A stretch of 15,118 bases of DNA from Deltaproteobacteria bacterium (lineage in GTDB: Bacteria; Myxococcota; Myxococcia; Myxococcales; Myxococcaceae): positions 1 to 15,118 of the forward strand of contig VGRA01000011.1 in assembly GCA_016875515.1 (NCBI GenBank). Direction: 5' to 3'. Positions 1 to 6,758 of the stretch are shown here, one piece after another. The notes beneath the pieces are model-generated. The model was not told the origin of the DNA. It saw only the letters and a list, made by a program, of their open reading frames with translations, and did not search any database. How positions within the stretch are numbered: position 1 is the first letter of the stretch; each line of letters begins with the position of its first letter. Made by a program: the position numbers and the translations under genes.

Positions 1-111
1 CCGGCGTTCATCCCCTCGGACGAGGTGGAGGTGGACGTCCCATCCCACGCCTTGCAGCCGCACGTGGGGGCCTCGTACTACCCGCGCGGGGACGCAGGCG
101 GGGTGGCCTGA
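1..111 (+). CDS. C-terminal end of an unrecognised protein (5' truncated)
   Basis: Frame 1 is open from the window edge to a TGA at 109-111 and gives the last 36 residues of a protein. It ends in a Tyr-Tyr-Pro-Arg-Gly stretch followed by a Gly/Ala-rich tail. Third positions are mostly G or C, as in the neighbouring genes, which supports coding. No family motif is visible in so short a piece, so no function is proposed. It lies 34 bp upstream of the next gene on the same strand and could share its transcript. Confidence 0.5.
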   Translation, partial: PAFIPSDEVEVDVPSHALQPHVGASYYPRGDAGGVA

Positions 112-145
112 CGGCCGTCACAGGTGATACCCCTCGTCCCCCCAA

Positions 146-928
146 GTGAACAGCCCAACGCCCCCCACTGGTACCCGGAAGGTCCTCGTCACCGGGGGCG
201 GCAGCGGCATTGGGCTCGCGGTGTGCGAAGCGCTGCTCGCAGCCGGTGGCAGCGTGGTGGCGGTGGGGCGCAGGGCCGGGCTGCTGGAGGGGCTCGCCGC
301 GCGTTTCCCTGGCCGCGCCCACGCGCTGCGGAGGGACCTTGCGGACGCGCGCGCCCGTGACGGGCTCGCGGCCGAGGCGGCGCGCCTGCTGGGCGGGCTG
401 GACGGCTTCGTTCATTCGGCGGGCAACGTGGTGCACCAGCCCCCCGGGCACATCACCGAGGAGGCGCTTCGCAGCCAGCTGGAGCTCAACCTGGTGGCGC
501 CGCTGCGGCTGGGCGAGCAGGCGCTCGCGCTGCTGGAGCCCGGCGGCGGGATGGTCTTCATCTCCTCCACGCTCGCCCACAAGCCGGTGCCGACGAGCGC
601 CGCCTACAGCGCGGCCAAGGCGGGACTGCTTCAGGTGATGAAGACGCTCGCGCTGGCCGGCGCGCCGCGGCAGCTGCGGGCCAACGCAGTGCTGCCGGGG
701 GTGGTGGACACAGACATGGTTCGCGCCCCCAGGCTGCAGCTTGGTGAGAAGGCGCTCTCACCGGACGAGGCGGAGGCACGCGTGGAGGCGCAGCTGGCGG
801 GCCTTGCGGCGCTGCACCCGCTGGGGCTGGGCCAGCCTGCGCACGTGGCCGAGGCCGCGGTACACCTGCTGGGCGCGCCGTGGACGACGGGCGCGGAGTA
901 CGTGGTGGACGGGGGGATGCTCTTGTGA
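146..928 (+). CDS. Short-chain dehydrogenase/reductase (SDR, FabG-like)
   Basis: A 260-residue classical SDR, the usual length for this family of cytoplasmic NAD(P)(H)-dependent oxidoreductases. Visible motifs are the cofactor-binding TGGGSGIG at residues 16-23, SAG at 91-93 (normally NAG), Asn115 in NLVAP, the catalytic Ser141, and Tyr154-x3-Lys158. The C-terminal TGAEYVVDGGML segment is typical of FabG-like members. The start is a GTG at 146, ten residues before the first beta strand; no clear ribosome binding site precedes it. Its TGA overlaps the GTG start of the transporter gene (GTGA, 925-928), so the two are probably translated together. The substrate cannot be read from the sequence: it could be a sugar, a steroid-like alcohol or a 3-oxoacyl thioester. 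A role in queuosine metabolism is suggested only by position. Confidence 0.92.
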   Translation: MNSPTPPTGTRKVLVTGGGSGIGLAVCEALLAAGGSVVAVGRRAGLLEGLAARFPGRAHALRRDLADARARDGLAAEAARLLGGLDGFVHSAGNVVHQPPGHITEEALRSQLELNLVAPLRLGEQALALLEPGGGMVFISSTLAHKPVPTSAAYSAAKAGLLQVMKTLALAGAPRQLRANAVLPGVVDTDMVRAPRLQLGEKALSPDEAEARVEAQLAGLAALHPLGLGQPAHVAEAAVHLLGAPWTTGAEYVVDGGMLL

Positions 929-1680
929 AGCTGGACCGGCGGATTGGGCTGTTCGCGGTGCTGGCCGCGGTGTTCGTCACCTGCCTGGTGGTGGGGGACC
1001 TCATCGGCGTGAAGGTGATTGGCGGCACGGTACCGGGGCTGGGCTGGTCCTGGGCCACCACCGTGGGGATGACGGCCTTTCCCATCACCTTCCTGCTGAC
1101 GGACCTGCTCAACGAGTTCTACGGCAAGCGCGCCGCACGCTTCGTCACGTGGGTGGGCTTCGGGATGGCGCTGCTCACCTTCGGGCTCATCACCGTGGCC
1201 TCGGCCATCCCGTTCGCGGATTTCACGCGGGGGCCGGACTGGACCGGCACCACGGAGGCGGCGTTCAACAACGTCTTCGGCGGCGGGCAGCGGATGCTCG
1301 TCGCCTCCATCAGCGCCTACCTCTGCTCCAACCTGGTGGACATCAGCGTCTTCCACCTGCTGAAGCGGCTGACGCAGGATCGGATGCTGTGGCTGCGGGC
1401 CACCGGCTCCACGCTGGTGTCCCAGCTCATCGACACGCTCGTGGTGACGGCGGTGGCCTGGTACGGCATCCGCTCGGCCTCAGACATCGCCACCATGATG
1501 TCGAGCGCGTACGTGCTGAAGATCTTTATCGCGGTGGGGATGACGCCGCTCATCTACGCGGGCCACGCGGTGGTGGAGCGGCTGCTGCACATGCGCCCGG
1601 TGCAGCTGGACGCGGCGGGGGAGCCCGTCGAGCACGCCGGGGACCCGGTGCGCGCGCTGGACGCGGCCCGGCCGGACTGA
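925..1680 (+). CDS. yhhQ: Queuosine precursor transporter (YhhQ/VUT family, DUF165)
   Basis: A 251-residue inner-membrane protein with about six hydrophobic segments (roughly residues 7-29, 44-60, 72-95, 122-145, 161-182 and 196-215). The family signature TDLLNEFYGK is at 59-68, and the SNLVD and GSTLVSQLIDTLV segments lie at about 135-140 and 161-173. YhhQ-family proteins import 7-deazaguanine precursors of queuosine (preQ0/preQ1 or queuine). The chosen start is the GTG at 925, which overlaps the SDR stop and has a G-run about ten bases upstream. An in-frame GTG at 880 would add 15 Gly/Arg-rich residues inside the SDR gene and is less likely. The last 25 residues are a hydrophilic tail without recognisable motifs. 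The gene converges on queD with only 13 bp between the stops, a neighbourhood that fits the same pathway. Confidence 0.9.
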   Translation: MKLDRRIGLFAVLAAVFVTCLVVGDLIGVKVIGGTVPGLGWSWATTVGMTAFPITFLLTDLLNEFYGKRAARFVTWVGFGMALLTFGLITVASAIPFADFTRGPDWTGTTEAAFNNVFGGGQRMLVASISAYLCSNLVDISVFHLLKRLTQDRMLWLRATGSTLVSQLIDTLVVTAVAWYGIRSASDIATMMSSAYVLKIFIAVGMTPLIYAGHAVVERLLHMRPVQLDAAGEPVEHAGDPVRALDAARPD

Positions 1681-1693
1681 CGGCCCACCAGGG

Positions 1694-2053
1694 CTACGGC
1701 CCGCCGCGGTAGATGCAGCCGGAGGTGCACGTCTCGCGCACCTGCACCGCGGAGAGTTCCGGGAGCGTGGGCTTCAACCGGTCCCAAATCCACCGCGCCA
1801 GGTTCTCGCTGGTGGGGTTCTCCAGGCCCGGCAGCTCGTTCAGGTAGCGGTGGTCCAGCTGCGCATGCAGCGGGGCGAAGCGCTCCTTGATGTCCGCGAA
1901 GTCCATGATCCACCCGGACCGCTCGCCCACCGCGCCCTGGACGTGCACCTGCACGCGGTAGCTGTGGCCGTGCAGGCGGCCGCACTTGTGCCCCTCCGGC
2001 ACGTGCGGCAGCCGGTGGGCGGACTCGAAGGTGAACTCCTTGAAAATCTCCAC
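1694..2053 (-). CDS. queD: 6-carboxy-5,6,7,8-tetrahydropterin synthase QueD
   Basis: QueD converts 7,8-dihydroneopterin triphosphate to 6-carboxytetrahydropterin, the second step toward preQ0 and tRNA queuosine. The 119-residue protein closely follows the Escherichia coli enzyme from the [11 protein letters not shown] start region to the CIYRG end. Zinc ligands are His13, His28 and His30 (CGRLHGHS). The catalytic Cys24, the Asp67-His68 pair and the substrate-binding Glu107 (VRETCT) are all present. The start chosen is GTG at 2053, which matches the length of characterised QueD proteins. An in-frame ATG at 2110 would add 19 residues of unfamily-like sequence and lies inside a copy of the GCATACGAA element. 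No clear ribosome binding site is seen for either start. It is divergent from vapBC and convergent with the transporter gene. Confidence 0.95.
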   Translation of the reverse strand: MEIFKEFTFESAHRLPHVPEGHKCGRLHGHSYRVQVHVQGAVGERSGWIMDFADIKERFAPLHAQLDHRYLNELPGLENPTSENLARWIWDRLKPTLPELSAVQVRETCTSGCIYRGGP

Positions 2054-2105
2054 GGGGATGGCGCGTAACAGCGCAGGGGGCGGGTGGTCAATGTCGCTCG
2101 TCACG

Positions 2106-2166
2106 GGCATACGAACAAACAGCCCATTGACACCTGAAGGCATACGAATCAGCCTCATTCGTATGC
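2106..2166. promoter_or_regulatory. Probable VapB/VapBC operator: three GCATACGAA elements, with a candidate vapB promoter
   Basis: The 9-mer GCATACGAA occurs at 2107-2115 and 2140-2148 (33 bp apart) and as its exact reverse complement at 2158-2166. The last two form a perfect inverted repeat with a 9-bp spacer. The preceding G is also shared by the first two copies. Ribbon-helix-helix antitoxins such as VapB normally bind palindromes in their own promoter, so this is the likely autoregulatory site. A perfect TTGACA lies at 2127-2132. At 17-bp spacing the -10 would be CAGCCT (2150-2155), which keeps only the A at position 2 and the T at position 6. This would place the transcript start at or near the vapB ATG, so vapB mRNA may be leaderless. 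Confidence 0.65.
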
Positions 2167-2369
2167 GCACGACGCTCGACCTGCCCGAGGACCTGCTGAA
2201 GGAGGCCATGGACGCCACCCGCTTCAAATCCAAGACGGACACGGTCATCTACGCCCTCCGCGAGCTGGTCCGGCGGCGCAACATCGAGGAGCTCAAATCG
2301 CTCGCCGGCAAGATCGACGTGGAGGTGGACCTGGACAAGTCGCGGCGACGGCCCGGGAGAACGCGTTGA
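2163..2369 (+). CDS. vapB: Type II antitoxin, VapB family (DUF2191-like)
   Basis: A 68-residue protein starting [11 protein letters not shown], typical of the ribbon-helix-helix DNA-binding half of VapB antitoxins (residues 1-40). It is followed by a helix and an acidic/basic tail ([12 protein letters not shown], 52-63) of the kind that occupies the VapC active site. It neutralises the toxin and, as a complex, represses its own promoter. The ATG at 2163 sits inside the right arm of the inverted repeat, and no ribosome binding site precedes it, which is compatible with leaderless translation. In-frame upstream starts would run through the operator and into queD, and are rejected. Its TGA overlaps the TTG start of vapC. 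Confidence 0.9.
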   Translation: MRTTLDLPEDLLKEAMDATRFKSKTDTVIYALRELVRRRNIEELKSLAGKIDVEVDLDKSRRRPGRTR

Positions 2370-2761
2370 CGTTCGTTGACACGTCCGTCTGGATCGCCTG
2401 GCTGAGGCGGGGCAGCGGCTCCGTCCACCAGCGCCTGGATCTCCTGCTGGACGAAGACCGCTGCTACCTCCCTGCACCCGTCAGGCTTGAGCTGCTGTCG
2501 GGGGTGCGCACCCAGGACGCTGCGCGGCTCGGACGCCTGCTTCTCTCCGTCCCCACCCGCTTTCCCGCCCCATCGACCTGGGCGTTGACTGAGACCTGGT
2601 GCGCCCTCGCGGCCCGGAAGGGTGACCGCTTCGGCATGGGTGACCTGCTCGTGGCGGCCATCGCGCATGAGCATGGCGGGCGCATCTGGTCCCTGGACGG
2701 AGACTTCACACGCATGGCCCGCCTCGGGTTCATCCGGTTGGACGACGACAGGCAACCATGA
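2366..2761 (+). CDS. vapC: Type II toxin, VapC family PIN-domain ribonuclease
   Basis: A 131-residue PIN-domain protein. VapC toxins are Mg-dependent endoribonucleases that cut tRNA or rRNA when released from VapB. The acidic active-site set is complete: Asp5 (FVDTSVW), Glu42 (RLELLSG), Asp93 (MGDLLVA) and Asp113 (LDGDF), so the toxin should be catalytically competent. The start is a TTG at 2366 in a TTGA overlap with the vapB stop. TTG is the only start that keeps the first beta strand with its catalytic Asp, and a weak start would help keep toxin below antitoxin. Its stop overlaps the ATG of the DUF72 gene. The RNA target cannot be predicted from the sequence. Confidence 0.93.
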   Translation: MTFVDTSVWIAWLRRGSGSVHQRLDLLLDEDRCYLPAPVRLELLSGVRTQDAARLGRLLLSVPTRFPAPSTWALTETWCALAARKGDRFGMGDLLVAAIAHEHGGRIWSLDGDFTRMARLGFIRLDDDRQP

Positions 2762-3750
2762 GCCAACTGGACCTCTTCGGCGCCCCGCCGCCACCGCCCG
2801 CCACGCCGAAGGTGGGCCCCGCCCCGCAGGCGCCGGAACTCCACGCGCTCGCAGGCAGGCTGCCGCCGCAGCTGCACCTGGGCACCTCCTCCTGGTCCTT
2901 CCCTGGCTGGGCCGGCTTCGTCTGGGACCGCGAGGCGTCCGAAGCGGTGCTGGCGAAGGAGGGTCTCTCCGCCTACGCGCAGCACCCGCTCTTCCGCACC
3001 GTGGGCGTGGACCGCACCTACTACGCCCCCGTCACAGCGGACGTCTTCCGCCGGTACGCGGAGGCCACGCCTTCGCACTTCAAGTTCCTGGTGAAGGCAG
3101 CCGAGGCCTGCGCGCTCGCCCGCTTTCCACACCACCCCCGCTACGGTGCGCAGCGCGGGCAGGAGAACCCGCGCTTCCTGGACGCCGCGTGGGCCACGGA
3201 CGCGGTGGTGCAGCCATTCGTGGAGGGGCTGGGGGACAAGGGCGGCCCGCTCGTCTTCCAGTTTCCCCCGCAGGAGTGGGCGCGGCTGGGTGGCGAGCAG
3301 GGCTTCCTGGGGCACCTGGACCGCTTCCTCGGCGCCCTGCCCCGCGGGCCGCTCTACGCGGTGGAGGTGCGCAACCCGGGGCTGCTGGGCCCTGACCTGG
3401 CCGCGGTGCTGCAGCTGCACGGCGCCGTCCCGGTGCTGTCCGCCTGGGGCAACCTCCCGGACGTGACGCGGCAGGCGGGGCTGCTCTCGGCGCTGGAGCG
3501 GCAGGCCCTGGTGGTGCGCTGGATGCTCCCGCCCGGCGTCACCTACGAGGAGGCGAAGAGCCAGTTCGAGCCCTTCTCTCGGCTGGCGGAGCCGGACCCC
3601 GGGACCCGCGGCCGCATCGCGGACCTGGTGCGCGCCTTCGCGCAGGGCAACGCCCGCCCCGCGTGGGTCATCGTCAACAACAAGGCCGAGGGCAGCTCGC
3701 CCCTGTCCGTGGTGGAGCTCGCCCGGGAGGTCGCCCGGGAAGCGGGCTGA
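2758..3750 (+). CDS. DUF72 family protein (YecE-like)
   Basis: A 330-residue member of the DUF72 family (PF01904), TIM-barrel-like proteins whose biochemical role is not established. Characteristic segments are LGTSSWSFPGW at 41-51, VDRTYYAPVT near 85-94 and VIVNNKAEGSSPLSVVELA-type residues near 304-322. The first 33 residues are a Pro/Ala-rich extension with a run of five prolines and are probably disordered. The ATG at 2758 overlaps the vapC stop by 4 bp (ATGA), so DUF72 may be translated from the vapBC transcript. No ribosome binding site better than a short AGG is visible upstream. It ends 4 bp from the stop of the convergent E1 beta gene. No evidence ties it functionally to the toxin. 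Confidence 0.88.
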   Translation: MSQLDLFGAPPPPPATPKVGPAPQAPELHALAGRLPPQLHLGTSSWSFPGWAGFVWDREASEAVLAKEGLSAYAQHPLFRTVGVDRTYYAPVTADVFRRYAEATPSHFKFLVKAAEACALARFPHHPRYGAQRGQENPRFLDAAWATDAVVQPFVEGLGDKGGPLVFQFPPQEWARLGGEQGFLGHLDRFLGALPRGPLYAVEVRNPGLLGPDLAAVLQLHGAVPVLSAWGNLPDVTRQAGLLSALERQALVVRWMLPPGVTYEEAKSQFEPFSRLAEPDPGTRGRIADLVRAFAQGNARPAWVIVNNKAEGSSPLSVVELAREVAREAG

Positions 3751-3754
3751 GCCG

Positions 3755-4810
3755 CTACGGCTGCAGGGACGCTGCGTGGCGCATGGCCTCGAGCACGTCC
3801 TTCAGCTGCGGCACGGAGGCCATCTCCAGCGGGTCCGCCAGGCCAATGCCCGGCAGGTGCTTGCCCGCGAGCACCCTGGGCGGCGCCCACAGCTCGTAGA
3901 AGAGCTCGTCCGTGGTGCGCCGGGCCAGGTGCTCGCCGAAGTTGGTCACCTCGGTGTCCTCGTTCACGAACAGCACGCGCCGCGTCTTCTGGATGGAGCC
4001 CTTCACCAGCTCCCAGTCGTACGGCCAGAGCGAGCGCAGGTCGATGACCTCCACCGACAGCCCCACTTCCTTCAGCTGGTCCGCCGCCTTCACGCAGATG
4101 GGGAGCAGGCGGCCCCAGGAGACCACCGTGAGCGCGTCCCCCTCCCGCACCGTCTTCCCCTTCCCGATGGGGACGACGTACGCCTCGAGCGCCGGCCACT
4201 GCGGCTTCCACTGGCTGCGGTCACCCAGCGGGGCGTCAATCATCTTGCTGAGCTGCTTGTCGTCCGCGGGCTCGCCGGGGATGCGCTCCTCGCCCTTGAT
4301 GCGGAGCAGCGCCTTGGGCTCCAGGTAGAGGACCGGGTTCTCCTCCTTGCACGCCGCCAGCAGCAGCCCGTACGCGTCCAGCGGGTTGCTGGGCATGACA
4401 ATCTTCCAGCCCGCCAGCCTCGTGGCCCACGAGTCGAAGCTGTGCGAGTGGTAGATGCTGCCGCGGATGCCGCTGCCTGCCGGCGAGCGCACCACCATGG
4501 GCAGGTGCCAGTCCCCGTTGGAGGACCAGCAGGTGTTCCCCGCCAGCTTCAGCAGGTCCACCGTGTTGAAGATGTAGTCGACGAACTGGATTTCAGCGAC
4601 GGGCCGCTGGCCAGCGAAGGCCAGCCCCATGGCGCAGCCGATGATGCCGCGCTCGTCCAGCGGGCTGTTCCACGCCGTCTTGAGCCCCTGCGTACAGGTG
4701 AAGACGCCGCCCAGCGGCGCCCCGGTGTCTTCGCCGAAGACGTCCGTCACCCCGAGGTTCTCTTCCGCGTAGTGCAAGGCCATGCGGATGGCCTGGGCCA
4801 TGTTTGCCAT
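3755..4810 (-). CDS. 2-oxoacid dehydrogenase E1 component, beta subunit (branched-chain type)
   Basis: A 351-residue protein of the transketolase-like E1 beta family, which with E1 alpha decarboxylates 2-oxoacids using thiamine diphosphate and passes the acyl group to an E2 lipoyl protein. Family features are FGEDTGAPLGGVF at about 25-37, the conserved NSPLDE with cofactor-activating Glu53, EIQFVDYIF at 73-81 and YLEPKALLR near 157-165. The C-terminal transketolase domain begins near residue 215. EIQF-DYIF and EPK resemble branched-chain enzymes more than pyruvate dehydrogenases. The start is ATG 4810, 3 bp after the E1 alpha stop. An esgB-like role, as in the Myxococcus xanthus E-signal locus, is possible but unproved. 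No E2 or E3 gene is in the window. Confidence 0.88.
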   Translation of the reverse strand: MANMAQAIRMALHYAEENLGVTDVFGEDTGAPLGGVFTCTQGLKTAWNSPLDERGIIGCAMGLAFAGQRPVAEIQFVDYIFNTVDLLKLAGNTCWSSNGDWHLPMVVRSPAGSGIRGSIYHSHSFDSWATRLAGWKIVMPSNPLDAYGLLLAACKEENPVLYLEPKALLRIKGEERIPGEPADDKQLSKMIDAPLGDRSQWKPQWPALEAYVVPIGKGKTVREGDALTVVSWGRLLPICVKAADQLKEVGLSVEVIDLRSLWPYDWELVKGSIQKTRRVLFVNEDTEVTNFGEHLARRTTDELFYELWAPPRVLAGKHLPGIGLADPLEMASVPQLKDVLEAMRHAASLQP

Positions 4811-4813
4811 GAC

Positions 4814-5830
4814 TTATGCCTTCTCCCAGAAGACGTGGTTCCAGACGCTCTCGCCGTCCGGCGGCGGCTCCTGCACCACCTGCCGGGCCTCCGCGGCCAC
4901 GTGCTCCGTCCAGCGCTTGCGCACCTCGTCCATCTCCGCGCGGCTGAGGACGCCGGCCCCCTCCAGCCGCTGCTCGAACGCGGCGAGGCAGTCCACCTCC
5001 GCGTTCACGAAGTTGGCCCCGGAGGCGGAGCTGTGGCCGTACAGCCGGGACACGTCCGCCTGCAGCAGGAAGGGCTTCCGCTCCTTGCGGACGTACGCCA
5101 TGGCCTCCTGGAGCTCCAGGTAGCTCTCCACCGGGTCATTGCCGTTGATGCGCTTGGTCTTCATGCCGAACGCGCGGCCGCGCTCGGAGATGTCCCGGTT
5201 GGCCTGCTGCGTGTCGGACGCGGTGCTGATGCCCCAGGTGTTGTGGGTGACGACCATCAGTACCGGCAGCTCGTTGCCCGGCCGGGTGGACCACACCAGG
5301 CACGAGGCGAAGTCCCCCTCCGCCGTGCCCGCGTCCCCGCCGGTGACGATGGTGATGGCGTCCCCGCCGTGCCGCTTCTGCGCCAGCGCCGTCCCCGGCG
5401 CCATGGCGTACTGCACCTCGATGGGCGAGCTGACCGGGACGATGTTCCACGCGCTCTTGCTGAAGTGGCCCGCGAAGTTGCGCCCGCCGGAGTACGGGTC
5501 CGAGGCGGTGTTCTTCATCTGCCGCAGCGCGCCCACGGTGTCCTCGCCCATGGCCATCAGCGTGGCGGACTGCCGGTAGTGGAAGTGCAGGAAGTCGTAC
5601 GCCGGCCCCCGCCCCTTCTTCACCAGCATCCCCAGCGGGACGTTGAACGCCTCTTCCCCGGGACCGCCAATCCAGAAGTAGCCGTGCCCCTGCTTGTACA
5701 TCTGGATGAGCCGCTCCTCGAGCACGCGGCTCTTCACCATCAGCTCGTGCATCTGTACGAGCAGCGCGCGGTCCAGCGGCAACTCCCCGGCCTTGTCCGT
5801 CTTCACCAGCTTCGGTTGCGGTCGTGACAT
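4814..5830 (-). CDS. 2-oxoacid dehydrogenase E1 component, alpha subunit (branched-chain type)
   Basis: A 338-residue thiamine-diphosphate-dependent E1 alpha subunit, of typical length. The cofactor-binding motif begins GDAGTAEGDF at 165-174 and ends at the Asn of VVTHN (197). The loop RLYGHSSAS at 262-270 matches the position of the regulatory loop in E1 alpha proteins. Two departures from the common pattern are GDA instead of GDG, and an unusual SGGRNFAGHFS stretch at 114-124 where pyruvate-type enzymes carry a Gly-Gly-Ser-Met-His motif. The ATG at 5830 is chosen because translation further upstream becomes Pro/Gly/Arg-rich and loses coding composition. It leads a two-gene operon with E1 beta (3-bp gap). 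The substrate, a branched-chain 2-oxoacid, is inferred mainly from the beta subunit. Confidence 0.88.
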   Translation of the reverse strand: MSRPQPKLVKTDKAGELPLDRALLVQMHELMVKSRVLEERLIQMYKQGHGYFWIGGPGEEAFNVPLGMLVKKGRGPAYDFLHFHYRQSATLMAMGEDTVGALRQMKNTASDPYSGGRNFAGHFSKSAWNIVPVSSPIEVQYAMAPGTALAQKRHGGDAITIVTGGDAGTAEGDFASCLVWSTRPGNELPVLMVVTHNTWGISTASDTQQANRDISERGRAFGMKTKRINGNDPVESYLELQEAMAYVRKERKPFLLQADVSRLYGHSSASGANFVNAEVDCLAAFEQRLEGAGVLSRAEMDEVRKRWTEHVAAEARQVVQEPPPDGESVWNHVFWEKA

Positions 5831-5836
5831 GCGCGG

Positions 5837-5850
5837 TGCGCTTAAGCACA
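5837..5850. promoter_or_regulatory. Near-palindrome upstream of the E1 alpha start
   Basis: The 14-mer TGCGCTTAAGCACA has a perfect 8-bp palindromic core, GCTTAAGC (5840-5847), and one mismatched pair outside it. It lies 7-20 bp upstream of the E1 alpha ATG. It is the most AT-containing spot in an otherwise very GC-rich 135-bp divergent region (5831-5965), so it may be an operator or part of a -10 region. Nothing else recognisable was seen in that divergent region, and no convincing -35/-10 pair was found. Confidence 0.25.
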
Positions 5851-5965
5851 GCCCGGCACCCGGTGGAAGCCCCGGGAAGGCACGCGCCGTCCGCCCGCCC
5901 ATGCCGGGCCTGGACGCCGGTGACGGTGGCTCCCCCCGCACGCCCGCCCCACCGTCCACGGCACC

Positions 5966-6604
5966 ATGTCCCGCCTGATGACGGCCCTGCTGCTCCCGCT
6001 GCTGCTGCTCGCCGGCTGCGCCTCGCTGCACGTCCGCACCGAGTTCGATCCCGCCGCCGTCCCGGACATGGCTGGCTACCGCACGTACGCCTGGTACGGC
6101 ACCGGCGGTCCTGGGGAAGAAGCGGCCCAAAGGGGGCTCGGGCACCACCGGTGGACCACTGCTGCGCGGCGTCCTCCGCTCGGAGGTGCAGGCGCAGCTG
6201 GACCAGCGCGGCTTCCGCCCCGCCGCCCCCGGGGAGGCCCCGGACTTCCGCGTGGCCTGGCACGGCTCCATCTCGCCGGAAATCCAGGTGGTCCCCATGT
6301 GGGGAGCGCCTACCCGTGGGGCCCCCGGGCGGACCCCTGTTACGTGGGAGGCATGGGAGCGGGGGCCACCACCACGTCCGAGCAGAGGCGGCTGGTGCTG
6401 GACGTGGTGGATGCCCGGACGGGCAAGCTCACGTGGTGCGGCACCGCCGAGGGGCCCGTGGACACCGGCTCCCTCAAGTTCGAGCAGAAGGTGCGCCAGG
6501 CCGTGGGCAAGCTGATGGAGCGCTTCCCTCCCAGCCCGCGAGGCGCAGCCGCCGGCCAGAAACTGGACGGGCACCCGGGGCCGCGCAACATGGCTGTACC
6601 GTGA
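5966..6604 (+). pseudogene. DUF4136-type lipoprotein gene with two compensating frameshifts
   Basis: The ORF opens with a lipoprotein signal peptide, the lipobox LAGC ending at Cys18, then VRTEFDPAA and GYRTYAWYG, which resemble the start of DUF4136 outer-envelope lipoproteins. From about 6105 to 6305 the same frame gives low-complexity Arg/Pro/Gly sequence with poor third-position GC. The next frame gives RGVLRSEVQAQLDQRGFR and APDFRVAWHG, which fit the middle of DUF4136, with nearly all third positions G or C. After about 6305 the original frame is family-like again (LVLDVVDARTGKLTWCGTAEG, then QAVGKLMERFPP). An extra base near 6097-6115 and a missing base near 6297-6315 would explain this. 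It may be a decaying gene or a pair of sequencing errors. If uncorrected, the middle third of the protein is scrambled. Confidence 0.7.
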
Positions 6605-6758
6605 ACCCGTTCTCCGCGCAGTCCATCTCGTTCACCAGCTTCCTTGGCTGCACCTGGTCCTCGGACCGGACCACGCTTTCGGCCGGCACCGAGAGCCGCA
6701 GCCACGCGGTCTCTACCGTGTACGTGCCAATGCCGGCAGCGCCGCTGTCCAGCGGGCG
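6605..6758 (-). other. Gap with coding-like composition on the minus strand; possible gene remnant
   Basis: This 154-bp gap before the dihydrouridine synthase has no complete gene. Read on the minus strand (codons ending on positions divisible by 3) it is stop-free and gives GTYTVETAWLRLSVPAESVV followed by RSEDQVQPRKLVNEMDCAENG, which looks like ordinary protein. Hand-counted GC over 6601-6759 by codon position in that frame is about 66, 49 and 91 percent, the order expected of real high-GC genes. There is no plausible start codon at its upstream end and no stop at its downstream end before 6474, where the frame runs antisense into the lipoprotein gene. I read it as a possible truncated remnant; the family is unknown. 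Confidence 0.35.

Noticed and set aside
2054..2110. A preQ1 riboswitch upstream of queD or the transporter
   Set aside because: No compact hairpin with an A-rich tail and pairing to a ribosome binding site is visible, and queD has almost no leader.
2108..2143. Upstream ATG starts for queD at 2110 and 2143
   Set aside because: They add residues not found in QueD proteins and lie inside the repeat elements; length and alignment to known QueD favour GTG 2053. The 2110 start remains a minor alternative.
2106..2166. A small CRISPR array or phage attachment site formed by the GCATACGAA repeats
   Set aside because: Units are only 9 bp, spacing is irregular and one is inverted; position at an antitoxin start fits an operator instead.
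3776..5827. A 683-codon plus-strand ORF antisense to the E1 alpha and beta genes
   Set aside because: It is His/Arg/Val/Leu-rich with no family motifs, and the opposite strand carries two well-matched E1 genes. It is a shadow of their GC-rich codons.
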